Shown here: positions 21,655 through 34,985 of the stretch, one piece after another
Numbering within the stretch: the first letter of the stretch is position 1
Layout of the letters: the number at the start of each line of letters is the position of its first letter
Source: Hsuehochloa calcarea
Taxonomy: Eukaryota; Streptophyta; Magnoliopsida; Poales; Poaceae
DNA: 64,000 nt
Reading direction: 5' to 3'
Assembly: GCA_036346395.1 (NCBI GenBank)
Contig: CM070609.1
Coordinates: 25,045,223-25,109,222 of the forward strand
Made by a program: the position numbers and the translations under genes
Notes under the pieces: generated by a model
What the model was told of the DNA's origin: nothing
The model's input: the letters and a program-made list of their open reading frames with translations, nothing else
Databases searched by the model: none

Positions 21655-24600
21655 ATGGAGGACCGTGAGTGGATGTACACGGGCCGCGCAAGTCAGGGTC
21701 AGGTCACCAATGAATGGATTGACAAGACCGATGCTTTCTTGGAACGGGCATTTGACGTGGTCGCTAAAGGAGCGAGTAAAATTTGTCGTCCCTGCGCACA
21801 AATGTGCAAACAGAAAAGACAAACGAAGAAGGTCATGGGGAACATCTTTGGAAGAGTGGATTTACTGGCAGACTATACCCGGTGGGTCTACCATGGTGAA
21901 GCCGATCGTATGAGAGAGGAGGTGGTGAGACCACGCGTCGAGGATTATGATGTCGATGCGGGGTAGCGTACATGTTAAATGACTATCACGAGGCACGATC
22001 ATTTGAAGGACGTGCGGAGGAGGAGCGAGGCAACCGCAAAGGCGTTCTACGACATGTTTGCCGCGCACGAAACCCCTTCACGGCGGACAAAGGTTTCTCA
22101 ACCGGATGCCATTGGACGATAATGGCGTTAAAGTCCCAAGATAGCCCGAGTCGAGACGCTTCGATGGTATGTTGACGATTATTGACGACCGCTCGGAGGG
22201 TCACCTTCGCCAAAGAGCATGCACGAGTCACGAAACTCCTTCGTGCACTTAAGATGTTGTATGAGCGGATACATGCTTGCCCGGAAAGTGCGTCCTATTT
22301 AGGAACGAATACGTGGAAGCAAAGTCTTGTCCAAAGTGTAAATCATCTAGGTTCCTAGAGGTAGATTCGGTGATGGCGGAAGAGGCGACTTGACATTCCG
22401 TGACAATCCTACGGCACCTTCCGTTCATACCGAGGATCCAACGGCTATACATGACCGAGGAATCCGCGAAACAGATGACATGGCACAAAAATGGCAAACG
22501 ATACAATCCTGACAGGATGGTACATGCATCCGATGGTGAAGCATGGACCCACTTTGATGGCATTCATCATGAGAAAGCTAAAGAGGCTCGTAATGTACGT
22601 GTTGCGGCGGCAATGATGGGTTCAATCCTTATGGAATGATGGTGCCCCATACACATGTTGGCCCGTGTTCGTTATCCCCCTCAATCTCCCCCCCGTATGC
22701 TTTCAACGACAGAACGTATTCTTGTCGTTGATTATTCCTGGACACCCGGGAATAATATGGGTGTGTTCATGGAGCCTGTGATTGATGAATTGGTCCGTGC
22801 TTGGGAGGAAGGGGTATGGACATACGACCGAGCTACAAAGAAAAACTTCAAAATGCATGTTTGGTACCACTACTCCCTGCATGACTTCCTGGCGTATGGG
22901 ATATTCTCGCTGGTGTGTTCACGGAAGTTCCCATGCCCGAGATGCAAGGAAGGTTTGAGGTTCATTTGGTTGCAGAAGGGTGGCAAGTATTCATCGTTCG
23001 ACAAACATCGGCAATTCCTCCCTCTTGACCATGCATTCAGACGAGACATCAAGAACTTTACGAAAGGTGTCGTAGTGATACAGACCCTGCACCACCGATA
23101 ATGACTGGTGCCGCGGTTCGTGAATAGATAGATGGTCTCGTGGTCAATCCAGAAGGTGGTTTTGTGGGATATGGTGAGCAACATATGTGGACTCATAAGT
23201 CGGGCTTGACTCGGCTCCCCTATTTTGATGACCTTCTCCTTCCACACAACATTGATGTAATGCACACTGAAAAGAATGTTGCCGAGGCACTTTGGGCAAC
23301 AATCATGGACATTACTGACAAGTCAAAGGACAACGTTAAGGCTAGAGTGGATCTGGCAACGATATGCGATAGACCAAACCAACATATGAAGCCTCCTAGT
23401 CGCGGCAAGACATGGAGAAGGCCTAAGGCCGATTTTGTCTTGAGCAAGCCCCAAAGGAGGGAAGTACTAGAATGGATCCAGACGTTAATGTTCCCTGATG
23501 GGTATGCAGCTAATATGAGGAGGGGAGTGAACTTATCTACTATGCGAGTCTTAGGGATGAAGAGTCATGACTACCACATATGGATTGAGCGGCTTCTTCC
23601 GGCGATGGTTCGAGGCTATGTCCCTGAGCATGTCTGGCTAGTGCTGGCAGAGTTGAGCTATTTCTTTCGCCAGCTTTGTGCCAAGGAGTTATCTCGGACC
23701 GTGATTGCTGACTTGGAAAGAATGGCACCTATGTTGCTCTGTAAGTTGGAGAAGATCTTTCCACCCGGCTTCTTCAATCCGATGCAGCATTTGATTTTGC
23801 ACCTCCCGTACGAGGCACGAATGGGGGGGCCCGTGCAGGGTCGTTGGTGCTATCCAATCGAGAGATGTCTAAAGGTTCTTCGAAAGAAATGTAGAAATAA
23901 ATGTAAAATCGAGGCTTCCATTGCAGAGGCATACATTCTGGAGGAGGTGGCGAACTTCACAACAACATACTATGGTAACAACCTCCCTAGTGTGCATAAT
24001 CCACCCCCTCATTACAATGCTGGCGAAAATGAATCGAACCTCAACCTTTTCCGAGGGCAACTCGGAAGCGCAAGTGCATCGACCCCCAAGACCTTGAATC
24101 ATGAAGAGTGGCGCCATATCATGCTATACGTGTTGACCAACCTTGACGAAGTGGCACCGTACATGCAGTAAGTTCTCAACGAACTTGTTAAATACGCCGT
24201 CACTATTCTGCATCCAACCCCCTTGTTTCTCGTTGGTACAGGGAATTTCTTCATGAATTCTGGCGTCAATCAAGGGATCCTACCCCACAGCAGGTAGATA
24301 CCCTTCTTAGACAGGGTGCGGGAAATGGAATGCCCGATTTCATTTCTTGGTTCAAACGGAAGGTACCGTCCAATTTAGCTCGTACTTAGTTTGACATTCC
24401 AAGTTACTCGTACGTGCGAATAATATAACGATGTATCCTGCTTGAGCTTGCAGGGCCAGAGGGATGCGTCTATGTGTGCCGAGTTGAGACAGGTTGCCGA
24501 TGGCTTTGCCTATAGGGTCAGGTCATTTTCTGGTTATGACGTGAATGGATATCGCTTTCGCACAACAAGCTACGAGCAGAGTCGGCCCAATCGAAGAACC

Positions 24601-25248
24601 ACAAGTTCCGGAGTTTTTACGCCCGGCGTTGATGAGGTCGAGTATTATGGAAGAATTGAAGAAATATACGAACTCAAGTTTCATGGTTCCAAACCTTTTA
24701 ATCCCGTCATATTCAAATGCCATTGGTTTGATCCTGAAGTAACGAGACGGACATATTCTAATCTTGGGCTAGTCGAAATTCGACAGGATTCCGTCTTACC
24801 AGGAGACGATGTCTATATTGTGGCCCAACAGGCCACGCAAGTTTATTATCTCCCATATGCGTGTCAAACCATAAGGCATCTTAAGGGTTGGGATATTGTG
24901 CACAGGGTATCGCCACACGGTAAAGTGCCTATCCCAAATGATGAAGATTACAACTTAGACCCAAACACATATGACGGAGAGTTCTTTCAAGAAGAGGGAC
25001 TAGAAGGGAGGTTTGAGATAGACTTAACCGAAGCGATCGGAATGGAAGTAGACAATGAAACGGTTATTAAAGAGGACGCTGGAGATGAGGTGCACAATGT
25101 GAAGGACTTTCAAATGCTTGAGCGATTACATTTAGACAATGACAATGGCAACATTGCTCATTCGGATAGTGTTGATTATTTCGACATGATTGATAGTGAT
25201 GATGAGACTTATGATCCAGCTAATCCCGATCATGAAGATTATTTCTAA
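21655..25248 (+). pseudogene. TNP2-type CACTA transposase, frameshifted
   Basis: The start MEDREWMYTGR is the Transposase-associated domain (PF13963 type). From 22440 the Transposase_21/TNP2 core is recognisable (TWHKNGKRYNPD, VDYSWTPGNNMGVFMEPVID, DFLAYGIFS, CPRCKEGLRFIWLQKGGKYS), spread over several frames. The next segment, 23140-24169, is one long open frame with LPHNIDVMHTEKNVAEALW and a DUF4218-type domain (HLILHLPYEARMGGPVQGRW). Plausible introns lead to exons at 24242-24362 (REFLHEFWRQSRDPTP) and 24453-25248, a DUF4216-type domain ending in an acidic tail. The enzyme would cut the CACTA ends. Frame changes between 21966 and 23140 break it. Confidence 0.88.
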
Positions 25249-25369
25249 TACATGTAATACTATGTTATTTTGTAATTATGTTTTGTTTATTTTGCATCTC
25301 TTTCTAAGTACTTCTTGTTTATCTGTGCTTATTGGTTTACTCTTTTTAATTGCAGGTGATTGAACAAAG

Positions 25370-27542
25370 ATGGTGGGCGGTGGGATGAGGAAGCTAACGT
25401 CCTTGTACCGAAGGACAAGGACCGCTGAACCGGGGGAGAGTAGGAGGAGGAGCAGCCGCAGGAGGGAGTCGTCGCCTGCCGCCCCGTCGCGTGAGGAGGA
25501 GGAGGAGGAGGAGCAGGTGCCCCAGGAGGACGCCGAGGAGGCGCAGGAGGACGCACAGGAGGACGACGAGGAGGCGCAGGAGGACGCGCAGGAGGACGAC
25601 GAGGAGGCGCAGGAGGACGCGCAGGAGGACTGCGAGGAGGAGGCGACAGCAGGGGGTTCCGCTTCCTCTAGTTCGTCGAGCGTCTACTTGCGAGGTCCCG
25701 CGAGCCTCCCTCAGCGACCGATACCTCGTGAGAGACGCCCGCTGATTCGACCCGAGGGGGAAAAGTAAGTAACTTTAGATGTTATCACTACTTTATATGA
25801 TATGTTGAAAATCAAAATAGAAATTAATAATTTTTCTTAATCACTTGGGCAGGAACTGGACGATTGTGGCGAGTGGAGGTGCTCACACACGCCAAGTCAA
25901 TGGCATCCTCGGTCTTCTGTGCAAGGAGCACTTCCCTGGCCTGGTTGAGTACGCCGGAGTGACGGACCGCCTACTCGTTTGACCACTCGCGCGCCCCCCG
26001 ATCTCGCAGATCGGGCCGCAGGTATTCAACAACAAGGCGGGCGGGTGAAGCAAGAGTCGTGGGTAAGTCTTCCTCGCACTACATTGCTCAATACATCGTA
26101 TTCATTGGACATTCTTGAAATAATGAATGGATACATCGTGTTTGTATGCGGATTTCTTTAGATGCCGGACGGACATGAGGCCGGGCGGATCGCGTGGCTA
26201 CCAAATCTTTGCAAAAACTCGTCGTGGACATGCATTACGAGGCGCGCATCCGTGCCGTCGTAACTTAACACGGACCGTCCTTGGAGCGAAGGTCACCAAA
26301 GGGACGCAAGAACCATGGCGCCGACCGGGACCATGACTGCAGTAAATCTGAACATTATCTGATTCCTTTTGAGATTAAGTAGGCTTAATTTCATCTTCCG
26401 ATATGTCATGTATTTAATGGCCTGTAGATGATTCCTTATTGGTGCGCCGCGCATCCCCAGTGCTGGGAACAGATGGTGCACAAGTGGTGCTCACGCGAGT
26501 GGGAGGAGACGCACAACTTGTGCCGGGAGCGGCGTTTGATGATGCGGTGTAGCACACCATCAAGGTAGCCGCAACCTCGGCGGATCTGCGAAACATGGGT
26601 ACACGAATTCATTTATTTATTCTAACGCTCAATTCGCATGATTTCTAATCATCTTGTTTGTTTTTCGCGCATCGGCGTCACATGGTGGCCAGCCTTGCTC
26701 CATCTTCAAGGCATTTGCTATGGCCCACAAGGGCAAGGCGACGTCCAACGTCGACTACAACCCGGAGGACGGGCCCAAGGCATACAGCAATGCGACCGTC
26801 CACAACCGCCTTAGTGAGTACACATCGATGGCAAGGGAGGTCCATGGGCCAGAGTACGATCCGAGCACCGAGGACCTTGATGGAGAAGTCGTCATGAGGG
26901 TGGGAGGAGGCAAGAAGCATGGACGATACTGCATTGGCGACGGCGCAATCGACTCGGCCGCTACTCCCAGTCTCTCCCAGATTCGAGCAAGCAGCACGAG
27001 CACGAGCCCGGCCATACGACCTCGGCAGGACACTTCACACCACCGGGTGGAGGCACTCGAGGTTATTCCTGGTTTATTCGTCGTTCATTGGTTTTTTCAT
27101 ACCTTTCCTTTGCATTATTGTAACATTGGGGTGAATATATTGTAGGCCCAGCTGGAACAAGAGAGGAGGATACGGGAGCAGATGCAGGCGAAGATGGAGA
27201 GGGTGGAGGCCGAGCGGGAGGCCGAGCAGCGGAGGATGGCGGAGATTCTTCAGTACATGCAAAGTCTTGGCGCCGCTACGGGTGTACCTCCGCCACCTTC
27301 GCTATTCGCTCCACCTCCACCTCCTCACTATTCTACTCCTGTGAGTATAAATGTTTTAGTTTGTATGTTCATGCTTACGGTCAAACCTAGTGGAGTATGA
27401 AAGTTTTATTCATGTATGGTATATATTTATCTTGTCTCACACATGCAATCTCTTCTCCTTTGTGCAGAATCAATCGGCGGGATCGAACGATCCTCATGCT
27501 TCAGTGAATCCTTCACCAAATCAGTCTCATTGGCCATCTTAG
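25370..27542 (+). pseudogene. TNPA-like second CACTA gene (Transposase_24 type), broken
   Basis: Likely exons: 25370-25764, 25853 to about 26062, about 26162-26338, about 26428-26597, about 26673-27060, 27145-27340 and 27468-27542. Exon 1 encodes a basic N-terminus then an acidic tract built from a tandem 30-bp unit (AQEDAQEDDEE). Later exons encode NWTIVASGG, WCAAHPQCWEQMVHKWCSRE, QPCSIFKAFAMAHKGKAT and YTSMAREVHGPEYDPSTEDL, typical of the plant Ptta/En/Spm Transposase_24 family, then a coiled coil and a proline-rich end. This protein would bind the subterminal TTTGCCGAGTG repeats. A frame change near 25975 and weak exon 3 indicate decay. Confidence 0.78.
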
Positions 27543-27786
27543 TGATACTACTTGTGGTTGTTAATGGTACTTCTATTTGCAATTATGGTTGTAGATGATG
27601 GAGCACTTGGATTACTTGTGAAGTTATTTGTGATATATTGTGAGACATGTGACGTTTGTGATATATATGTGGTGTTGGTGATATATATGTGCTGTTGATG
27701 ATATATATGTGATGTTGATGATGTTTGTTATATATATATCTTCATTTGTTTGGATGGGATGTAAAAACAACTAAAAGGTTTTTGAT

Positions 27787-28265
27787 CACTTTGCCGAGTG
27801 CAATGGCCATGACACTCGGCAAAGTGACCATGCTTTGCCGAGTGCAAAGGCCATTGCACTCGGCAAACATCGTCGATTTGCCGAGTGCCACGGGCGAGGC
27901 ACTCGGCAAAGATGGCCTGCTTACTGAAAGTGTCCTCCGGTGGCACTCGGCACAGACGCCACCTTTGCCGAGTGTTTGATTCAATGGCACTCGGCAAAGC
28001 GGAGACCTTTGCCGAGTGCTTGACCTTGACACTCGGCAAAGACGTCGTCACGGTAGCGCTCGCCGTCACGGTGACTTTTCTTTGCCGAGTGTTAGATTAG
28101 CACTCGGCAAAGCCTTTGCCGAGTGCCCGATAAAGTGCACTCGGCAAAGGGGTCTTTGCCGATAAACTGTTTACCGAGCGCCCTTTGCCGAGTGTAGCAC
28201 TCGGCAAAGCCTTTGCCGAGTGTATATCGTCCTGTGCCGAGTGCCTGAGGCACTCGGCAAAGAAG
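27787..28265. repeat. Right subterminal array of TTTGCCGAGTG / CACTCGGCAAA
   Basis: About twenty copies of the 11-mer in alternating orientation, usually as pairs closing on 15-30 bp of unique sequence, end next to the degenerate right terminus. The frames overlapping the array on both strands are periodic artefacts. Confidence 0.88.
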
Positions 28266-28308
28266 CTGTCTCCGGTGAAACACTCGTCCCAATGGGTATA
28301 TGACGGCG

Positions 28309-28850
28309 CAGGGGCGGACCCAACAGGGGGGCTAAGGGAGGTTGGCGCCCCGGCTACCATGAGCAGACAGTGGGTACCAACCTGCCCCCATCCTTAGATG
28401 GGGCACCACCATGGCTGGGAGCTTCACCTGCTTGGCTACTTCAGTGAACTGGAGGATAGGTAGAAGATGGCTAAGAGAAGATTTGGGCTGAATACTCCTG
28501 TGTGGGCCTCGCCATGTAGTTTTTTCTTGCTGGGCCAAACCCATTAGTACCCCTATCTCACTCAGCTCTCTCCCCCTACCAATCAATCCACAATCCACCA
28601 AGCCATCAGCAAAGCATCGAGCGAGGGAGGCGAGCAGGCAGTAGCGACAGTGAGAGAACCCTAGCGGTGGGTGGCTAGCATGCTGCGTGGCGGCCGGCGA
28701 TCGCGGGTGTGCGCCGACGCCGGGGTGGCGAGAGGGAAGGGTTGGGGAAGCAACACAGCAGGTATTTGGTTTTCGATTTGTGCAAAAGATTCAATTTTCG
28801 ATTTGTGTATTTTTTATTTGCGACTTAGTTTCATCGATTATCATTTGCTG
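28309..28850 (+). mobile_element. Possible 5' end of a hAT-type element
   Basis: CAGGGGCGGACCCAA followed by a G-rich stretch (ACAGGGGGGCTAAGG) resembles the terminus of plant hAT elements encoding a TTF-type zinc-finger and hAT dimerisation protein. Downstream, GAGAGAACCCTAGCGG and a GC-rich block then AT-rich sequence could be its leader and first intron. No transposase domain or opposite terminus is found, so the call is weak. It begins 28 bp after the CACTA right end. Confidence 0.3.
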
Positions 28851-29850
28851 ATCTGTTAGCATTGTCTCATTAGTCCTCCTAAATTTTAGTCATGGGTCCA
28901 CCATTGTGATGGTGTACAAGTCCACGATGGGGAGGCCATCTGACGTAACATCAATCGGTCAACCAAGACAAAGCCACAACAGGTTGCTTGTCGACATGCT
29001 TCTGTGAACTATACCATGTTGCATACTGGTCATGAGCCAAAAACTGAAGGCACAGAAGGCAAAGAAACCAAGAGTAAAGTTTTTCAAATAGAACCGAGGT
29101 TTATGATATGTGTCGCTGTCTTCGCCTTCACCCCTGGCATGGGTGAGGGGGAAGGCTCACGTTACCATTGTCGTCGCCCTCTTACCGATGGGAGAAGAGG
29201 AAGAGGGGGGATGGAGAGGGCCACTCGCGTCTCCGTCGTCACAACCCGTGTAGAAGTCGCTATCGTGGGCATCACCTCCTGCCGAGCACAAGCACGGGAA
29301 GCCGCCATCGCATGGCCCTGGGGTTAAAACCCTAGCGCGTGGGCTAGACGGGCCAACATGGGCCATAAGTCCCTATATTGTCCATCGGCTTTTGGCCCAT
29401 AAGACCCGGTCGGGATGGGATTCGACAAGCCTTGGAACTTTTGCATAAACATCCTTTGACTTTTTAAAAATTAAGCGCAAGTCCTTGGTTATTAACATTG
29501 GGTCCTTCTGGACCAAAATTTTGCAAAAAGAGACGCTGGAACATTCCAAATAAAGTATGAGGGCTTCTACTTGGTGGAATTTTGCAAATTTTACCTCATA
29601 TGTTTTCTGGTTCTTTTATTTAAGCCTTTTACGATTTATTTAAATACAAGAAATTGTTTTCCTATTTATTTGGGGGCATAGTAATTGTTTCGTGCTTAGA
29701 AAATTACTGAAAACCCGTAAATTTGATATTTATTGCTGATGCAAGTCGTTTTATTGTTGTAACACATGTTTTGACTCATGTGGTATATGATGTACCTATT
29801 CATTACCTTTATGGCAATTGTCCTTGTTTGCCTTACAATGTGTAGGAAAA
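28851..29850. other. Non-coding spacer before a copia remnant
   Basis: No protein family is recognised. GC-rich frames at about 29004-29366 on both strands have no domain. The final 150 bases are AT-rich and run into the copia gag start, so part is probably a decayed LTR or leader, but I find no LTR pair. Confidence 0.3.
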
Positions 29851-32110
29851 ATGACCAAGAGACACTTTCACTTGTTGGAGCCTAATGGCAGCAATTATCC
29901 AATGTGGCAAGAGGATGTGGTCAGCTACCTTCAGAGGATTTAAGGGGATATATGTGGACCTATGGTACTACTAGACGCATAAGTCCACAAGAAAGAAGTA
30001 GCCCACTCAGTGGATGCATATATGCCTATTATCCACTAGGAATCACGCATTTGCCAACCCGATTTCACACATTATTGCACTAAGGGCAAAATTTCCGGAT
30101 CATAGGATCCAATCCACAAGAATGGAAAATACTGGAGAGTTTACCTCAAAAGTATTTAATGACTATTGCATGGCCTTCAACACAACAGTGGAACATTTGG
30201 TCCCGCATGTTCATACTCATAAATGGTCTTGTTGAATCATTAATCAAGAGGATCAAGATGGTTGCTATACCCTTGTTAATGAGATCCAGTCTACCAATAA
30301 CATGTTGGGGACATGTCATATTATATGCATCAACATTAATACTACTCCGGCCATCCACATACCATACGTTATCACATTTCCAACTAGTGAATGGGAAAGA
30401 GCCAAGTATTACCCATCTGCATAAATTCAGTTGTGCCGTTTATATACCCATCTCACCACCTCAACGTATGTCAATGGGACCCCACTGTAAATTGGGAATT
30501 TACGTGGGATTTGTATCTCCATCTATAACAAAATATTCGGAGCCCATGATAGGGGATTTGCTAAAAAGCAAGATTCACTAACACTGTATTTAATGAAGAA
30601 TTATTCCCAGCATTAGGGGGAGTAAAGCCCCCCAAATTGGAATGCCTTTAACTATCATGGAATGATAGTAGTCGTCATAATAACAATCCAACCACTAAGG
30701 ACTCTAAACAAGACGATCAGAGGATAATAGATTTGTAAAATCTTGCAAATTAGCTACTAGATTCATTCACTTATCATAAAGAAGTTACAAAGGCGCATAT
30801 ACCAGTAATAAATGCACCTGAAAGAGTAGAATCGTCTCGGGTTTTGGGTGCTGCATCTGACTCCACCACTCGTAGTAAGAAGAGGGAGTAACCTTCTGGG
30901 TCAAAGGATCTCAAACCGTGGAGACGTCCTCACAAGAGATGTATTGAACAGGGGAAAAACTCCACGAAACGAACATGAATGAGAAACGTCTGATGGACGT
31001 TACACCCCGACTAAAGACACGATAGGTGGTGTCCCATATAGGAGCAGAGGAGGAAGTGCCCTATGCTGGAGTACATGGACAGGTGACTAGTAAAAGGGGA
31101 AGCGTACCCACCGACACTTGGGCAACAAAACAGTCATAATGCCATTCTGGGAAGTAGTGGAGAGCTGATACATTTAAATAAAGTTCCAATTGAATTGGAC
31201 GAAGAGTTTTCCACAAACTATGTGGAGACAGAAGAAGTCTTCTATAGACAAATGAGTGCTAATAGCAGCTGCTTCGTCTCAAAGATTGTCTTCCATATTA
31301 AATCGGATCCTAAACGAAAGACGATTGCGGAGTGCAAGAATCGTCAAGATTGAGATAAATAGAAGGAAGCAATCGAGAATGAACTAAACTCGCTTAATAA
31401 GAGGAAAGTATTCGGACCAGTGGTCAAGACACATCATGATGTTATTCGCATTGGACACAAGTGGGTGTTCGTAAGAAAGAGAAATGAACATAATGAAGTG
31501 GTGAGATACAAAGCGAGATTAGTAGCAAAAGGGTTCACGCAGAGAACTGGCACCGATTTTGACGAAACTGACTCTCTTGTAATCTGTAATGGATGGCACA
31601 ATGTTCTGAGGCCTTATAGTTATGGCAGCAGGAATGAATTTGAAAATAAAACTTATGGATGTCGTGACTGCATATTTATATGGGTCACTAGATTCTGAAA
31701 TCTTCATGAAGATTCCAGAGGGACTAAAAGTTCTATGTATGAGCGAGAATTAACACTGCAGCATGTATAGTGTTAAGTTGCAAAAATCACTATACGGCTT
31801 GAAACAATCAGGTCGTATGTGGTACAACTAACTGAGTAAATTCCTTTTACAAAAGAGATACATAAACAACGAAGTCTACCCGTGCCTATTCATAAAGAAA
31901 TCCAAGAATGGATTTGGCATCATCTCTATGTATGTTGATGACTTGAACACAATCGAAAACATGGAAGACATTCTTGAAGCAAGCTCATACTTATAGATGG
32001 AATTCGAGATGAAATATTTGGGTGAAACCAAAAACTATATTTGGTTGTAGATTGAAAATTTGTCTAGAGGTATATTTATGCATCAGACCACCTACACCAA
32101 GAAAGTGTTG
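29851..32110 (+). pseudogene. Broken Ty1-copia gag-pol remnant
   Basis: The sequence starts MTKRHFHLLEPNGSNYPMWQ (Gag N-terminus) and stops within 100 bp. From 30100 an integrase remnant is readable with TGEFTSKVFNDYCMAFN, then NGLVESLIKRIKM and CKLGIYVGFVSPSI. Reverse transcriptase pieces follow: HKWVFVRKRNEHNEVVRYKA (about 31455), KLQKSLYGLKQSGRMWYN (about 31775), a YVDD box (about 31930) and the tail FMHQTTYTKKVLKRF (about 32080). Most of Gag, the zinc knuckle and protease are missing, and stops are frequent. It is a different copia family from those at 6536 and 46424, by its Gag start. Confidence 0.8.
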
Positions 32111-33562
32111 AAGAGATTTTTGTTGGTGATATCCTCTAGATACGTTCATGGAGATGATTGTATCACGTCTATGTTTATGAGTTATAGAATATGTTCTTTG
32201 GATGAATTATCATTTATAAAGATTAACACATATGTGACTTGTTGGTGAAGCTCAACTCTTTAACAGTTGTATGATGCCATTCTAAAAGTATCCATGGTTG
32301 GATGCCAATAGTCGAGACACTACTAACTTATCGACGAGCACTTGTATTGATTGATGACCATATTTCACCGATCATAGACATAGGGATATTGAATCAATAT
32401 GGTGTTAGATTGACCCACCTTGAGATACTATTGAGATTGTTATGATTTTATGTGTTATCAGTTGGTCTCAAGCAATGATGATGTATAATCCTTAGACCTG
32501 AGATCACCATGGTTTTCTACATCTGTAATAGTGCACTTCGGGGTTACCAAACACTACTCTGTAACTAGGTAGTTATAAAGGTAGCTTCCGAGTATGCTAT
32601 GAAATATATGGAGTGATGTGGCTAGTCGGATATGGGATTTTCCCCTCCTAACATAACAAGAGATATATCTATGGGCACCTCGATGTGGCTGAATAAAGAA
32701 AGTGCATGGCTGTAAACTAGTGGTCGAAAAGTCGACTGCACAAATTTATATGCCCCTAGATCGAGAAAGTATTGAACAATCCATGGATGATAGATATCTC
32801 ATCTGGAGTTCAACCAGATATCGTGAGGCAAAAGGACCTGGTCATATGGAGATACAAGCTGGTCATAAGTGATAAGTACCTAGTCGCATATCATATTGCA
32901 TAAGGTTTGTCCGATATAATAGTTATATGTATTCAGGAGTCGTTATGTCCTTCTAGGAACTTCTACCGACTTGTGGTCTGAAAGGAGTTTTCGAGTCATG
33001 TCCATTTTCGCATGAACCTACATGGTCAAACACTTAACGGGTTGGAACAAACTAATTCAGATAGGATCCGTTATGGACTCTTTATAAACGGATGCATGGG
33101 GCTGTCGGAAGATCAGAGTTGCACCACCAAAACCCTAGCCACCACCTCCCCGAATGCCCTACTGTGCGCGTTGGTGCTAGCACACCTGTGTACGACATTC
33201 CACCCCTGGACGTGTGGATACCGTAGAGGCGCTGCTGTGATTGCTGCTACGCTAATCGAGAACGATCCGCGACCTATGCAAGAAACTTGATAGGTTGCTA
33301 GAGGAGACGATCGGTGTTAAGGACATTGGACGATCGACCTCAACCACTACATCAACACACTCGACGTTGGATAAGGCTGCTCCAACTCTTTTTCTGCTGC
33401 ACTGCGCGTCTGGTGGTAACGATCTATGACATCTGACTATCATGGCTTCCTGATTTACGTGGTAGAGTTTTGAATTGCGTGCTAGTGTATCCTACCAGTA
33501 TCCATTCAATTTTATTTTGATAAATCTCATCCACTGGGTACACCCATGATCGTTAGGTCGCT
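32111..33562 (+). other. Non-coding, likely 3' part or LTR of the copia remnant
   Basis: There is no coding similarity. A TGTTAGATTGACCC start near 32403 and text such as GTGCACTTCGGGGTTACC and GGACTCTTTATAAACGG look like LTR promoter and R-region sequence. No matching second LTR is in the window. The frame at 33012-33290 has no known domain. Confidence 0.35.
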
Positions 33563-34985
33563 TGTTGGGACCCAAGTATACAAATCTGAACCCTATGTAT
33601 ATACTGCATTAGCCCAGGATCACGCTAGTGCATATAGTGTCAACATATATTAATATCATTCCACACACGATGAAAATAAGAATAAACGACTAATTTGAAT
33701 AGTAAATAATGGTTGTGACCTTATGGTCGAGTTTACACTTATTAAGACATGCAAGGCTAAGTACTAAGTAAAGAAACATCAGTGAAATGAAAGCAACTCC
33801 AGCGGGAACCCATCGACTTGCCACAGACAACAGACTGGGATCAAGGCCTAGCGATCAATCTCACCGTGAAACTCCCCCTCAAAAGCAGACGAAGACTCCT
33901 CCACTTCAGCTGAATGATGATTGTAGCAAGAATGAGTACTCCGAGTACTCAGCAAATTATACCACATAATGCAATTATAAATGATCGCTTATTTCAAAGG
34001 AAATAGATTCTATGGTTATTTTGCAAAAGCAACACTTGCATTTGAATACAATTAGTAGATTGAAAGCATAATTTAAAATAAATACACAATAATAATTTAA
34101 CAAGTATTTCACAAAGCTCATATAGCCTAATCAATTTTTTTTTCACATAACTATCCCTCCCAATTGTTTTATAAAAATCTACCACTCGTGTGAAATCCCT
34201 AAGCATGTTCATGACTGCGGAAGCGGCTATTCAAATAGATTTATTAATACTCTATAGAGGTTGTACACTTTACCCACACGATATAACCAGTGTAGCTAGT
34301 ACCAATCATAACAAAATATTTTTGAAACTTCTTCTCAACAATTGACCCACCCGATGTGCATGTTGTTGGCATTAAGCCCCACAGAGGTCGTTGGCTCGTC
34401 GCACACAGTTGGACCTGGAGATGATAAGCCGCCCATAAATATGACCCAACTACCTAGAGAGAGTTACACATCCACAGAGAAAGAGGCACAGAGCTTAACC
34501 TACTGCCTGAGTAGTCAATGTCAAGACTCTATAACTTACTAAGTTAGGCCTACCCCATACCAGGCATGTGGTCATACAGTTATGGCTCAATGCAATACAG
34601 CACAAAGTTAAGTCCTTAATTGACCGAGGCGAGACAGCCAAACTACTCCAAGTTACCAATATTCATATTTCCCAAACGCACACACCTACACCATATCACA
34701 ATTCCTTTCACATGCCTTAGTCTAAATCTTTTCCCACTCTGTTGATTAAGTGCAACACACACCATCAACAGTTGACAACATACTGCACAGAACTTTTCAC
34801 AAAGGTATTCCACAATCACTTAGTCAAGTTTAGATTTGCAATTCAAAATGATATCAATGACCCATTGCATGACTAAGCACACTAATCGTATCTAACCGAC
34901 CCACCTTAGTGTTATGATAATACCAACTAGTAATTAACCAAGCTAGGGGACAAATGATCATGGTAATACAATAAGCATGGTGGAC
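33563..34985. repeat. LTR-like fragment related to the 35495 insertion
   Basis: It begins TGTTGGGACCCAAG. Internal phrases recur in the insertion at 35495-39305: CATGACTG(C/T)GGA(A/C)(A/G)CG(G/A)CTATTC, AGAGGTTGTA(C/T)A and TTTACCCACA. It appears truncated where the minus-strand Sirevirus LTR begins (about 34990). It is non-coding. Confidence 0.45.

Larger units (their letters stand above)
19021..28280 (+). mobile_element. Decayed autonomous-type CACTA (En/Spm) transposon, about 9.26 kb
   Basis: The left end is CACTACCAGAGACGGCTTC. Near the right end GCAAAGAAGCTGTCTCCGG is its complement with two mismatches, but the last bases read GGTGAAA rather than the expected GGTAGTG, so the right terminus is mutated and I see no 3-bp target duplication. 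Both ends carry arrays of TTTGCCGAGTG in both orientations, the probable transposase-binding subterminal repeats. Inside are a TNP2-type transposase gene (21655-25248) and a second TNPA-like gene (25370-27542), the usual two-gene CACTA content. Multiple frame changes indicate the element is no longer autonomous. Confidence 0.9.

Noticed and set aside
27787..28265. CRISPR-like array of short repeats with spacers
   Set aside because: The repeats alternate in orientation, spacers vary in length, and they lie at a CACTA end in a plant genome. They are transposon subterminal repeats.
33012..33443. Possible small genes on both strands near 33.0-33.4 kb
   Set aside because: No recognisable domain or splice context is present. 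The sequence looks like an LTR or untranslated region of a decayed copia.
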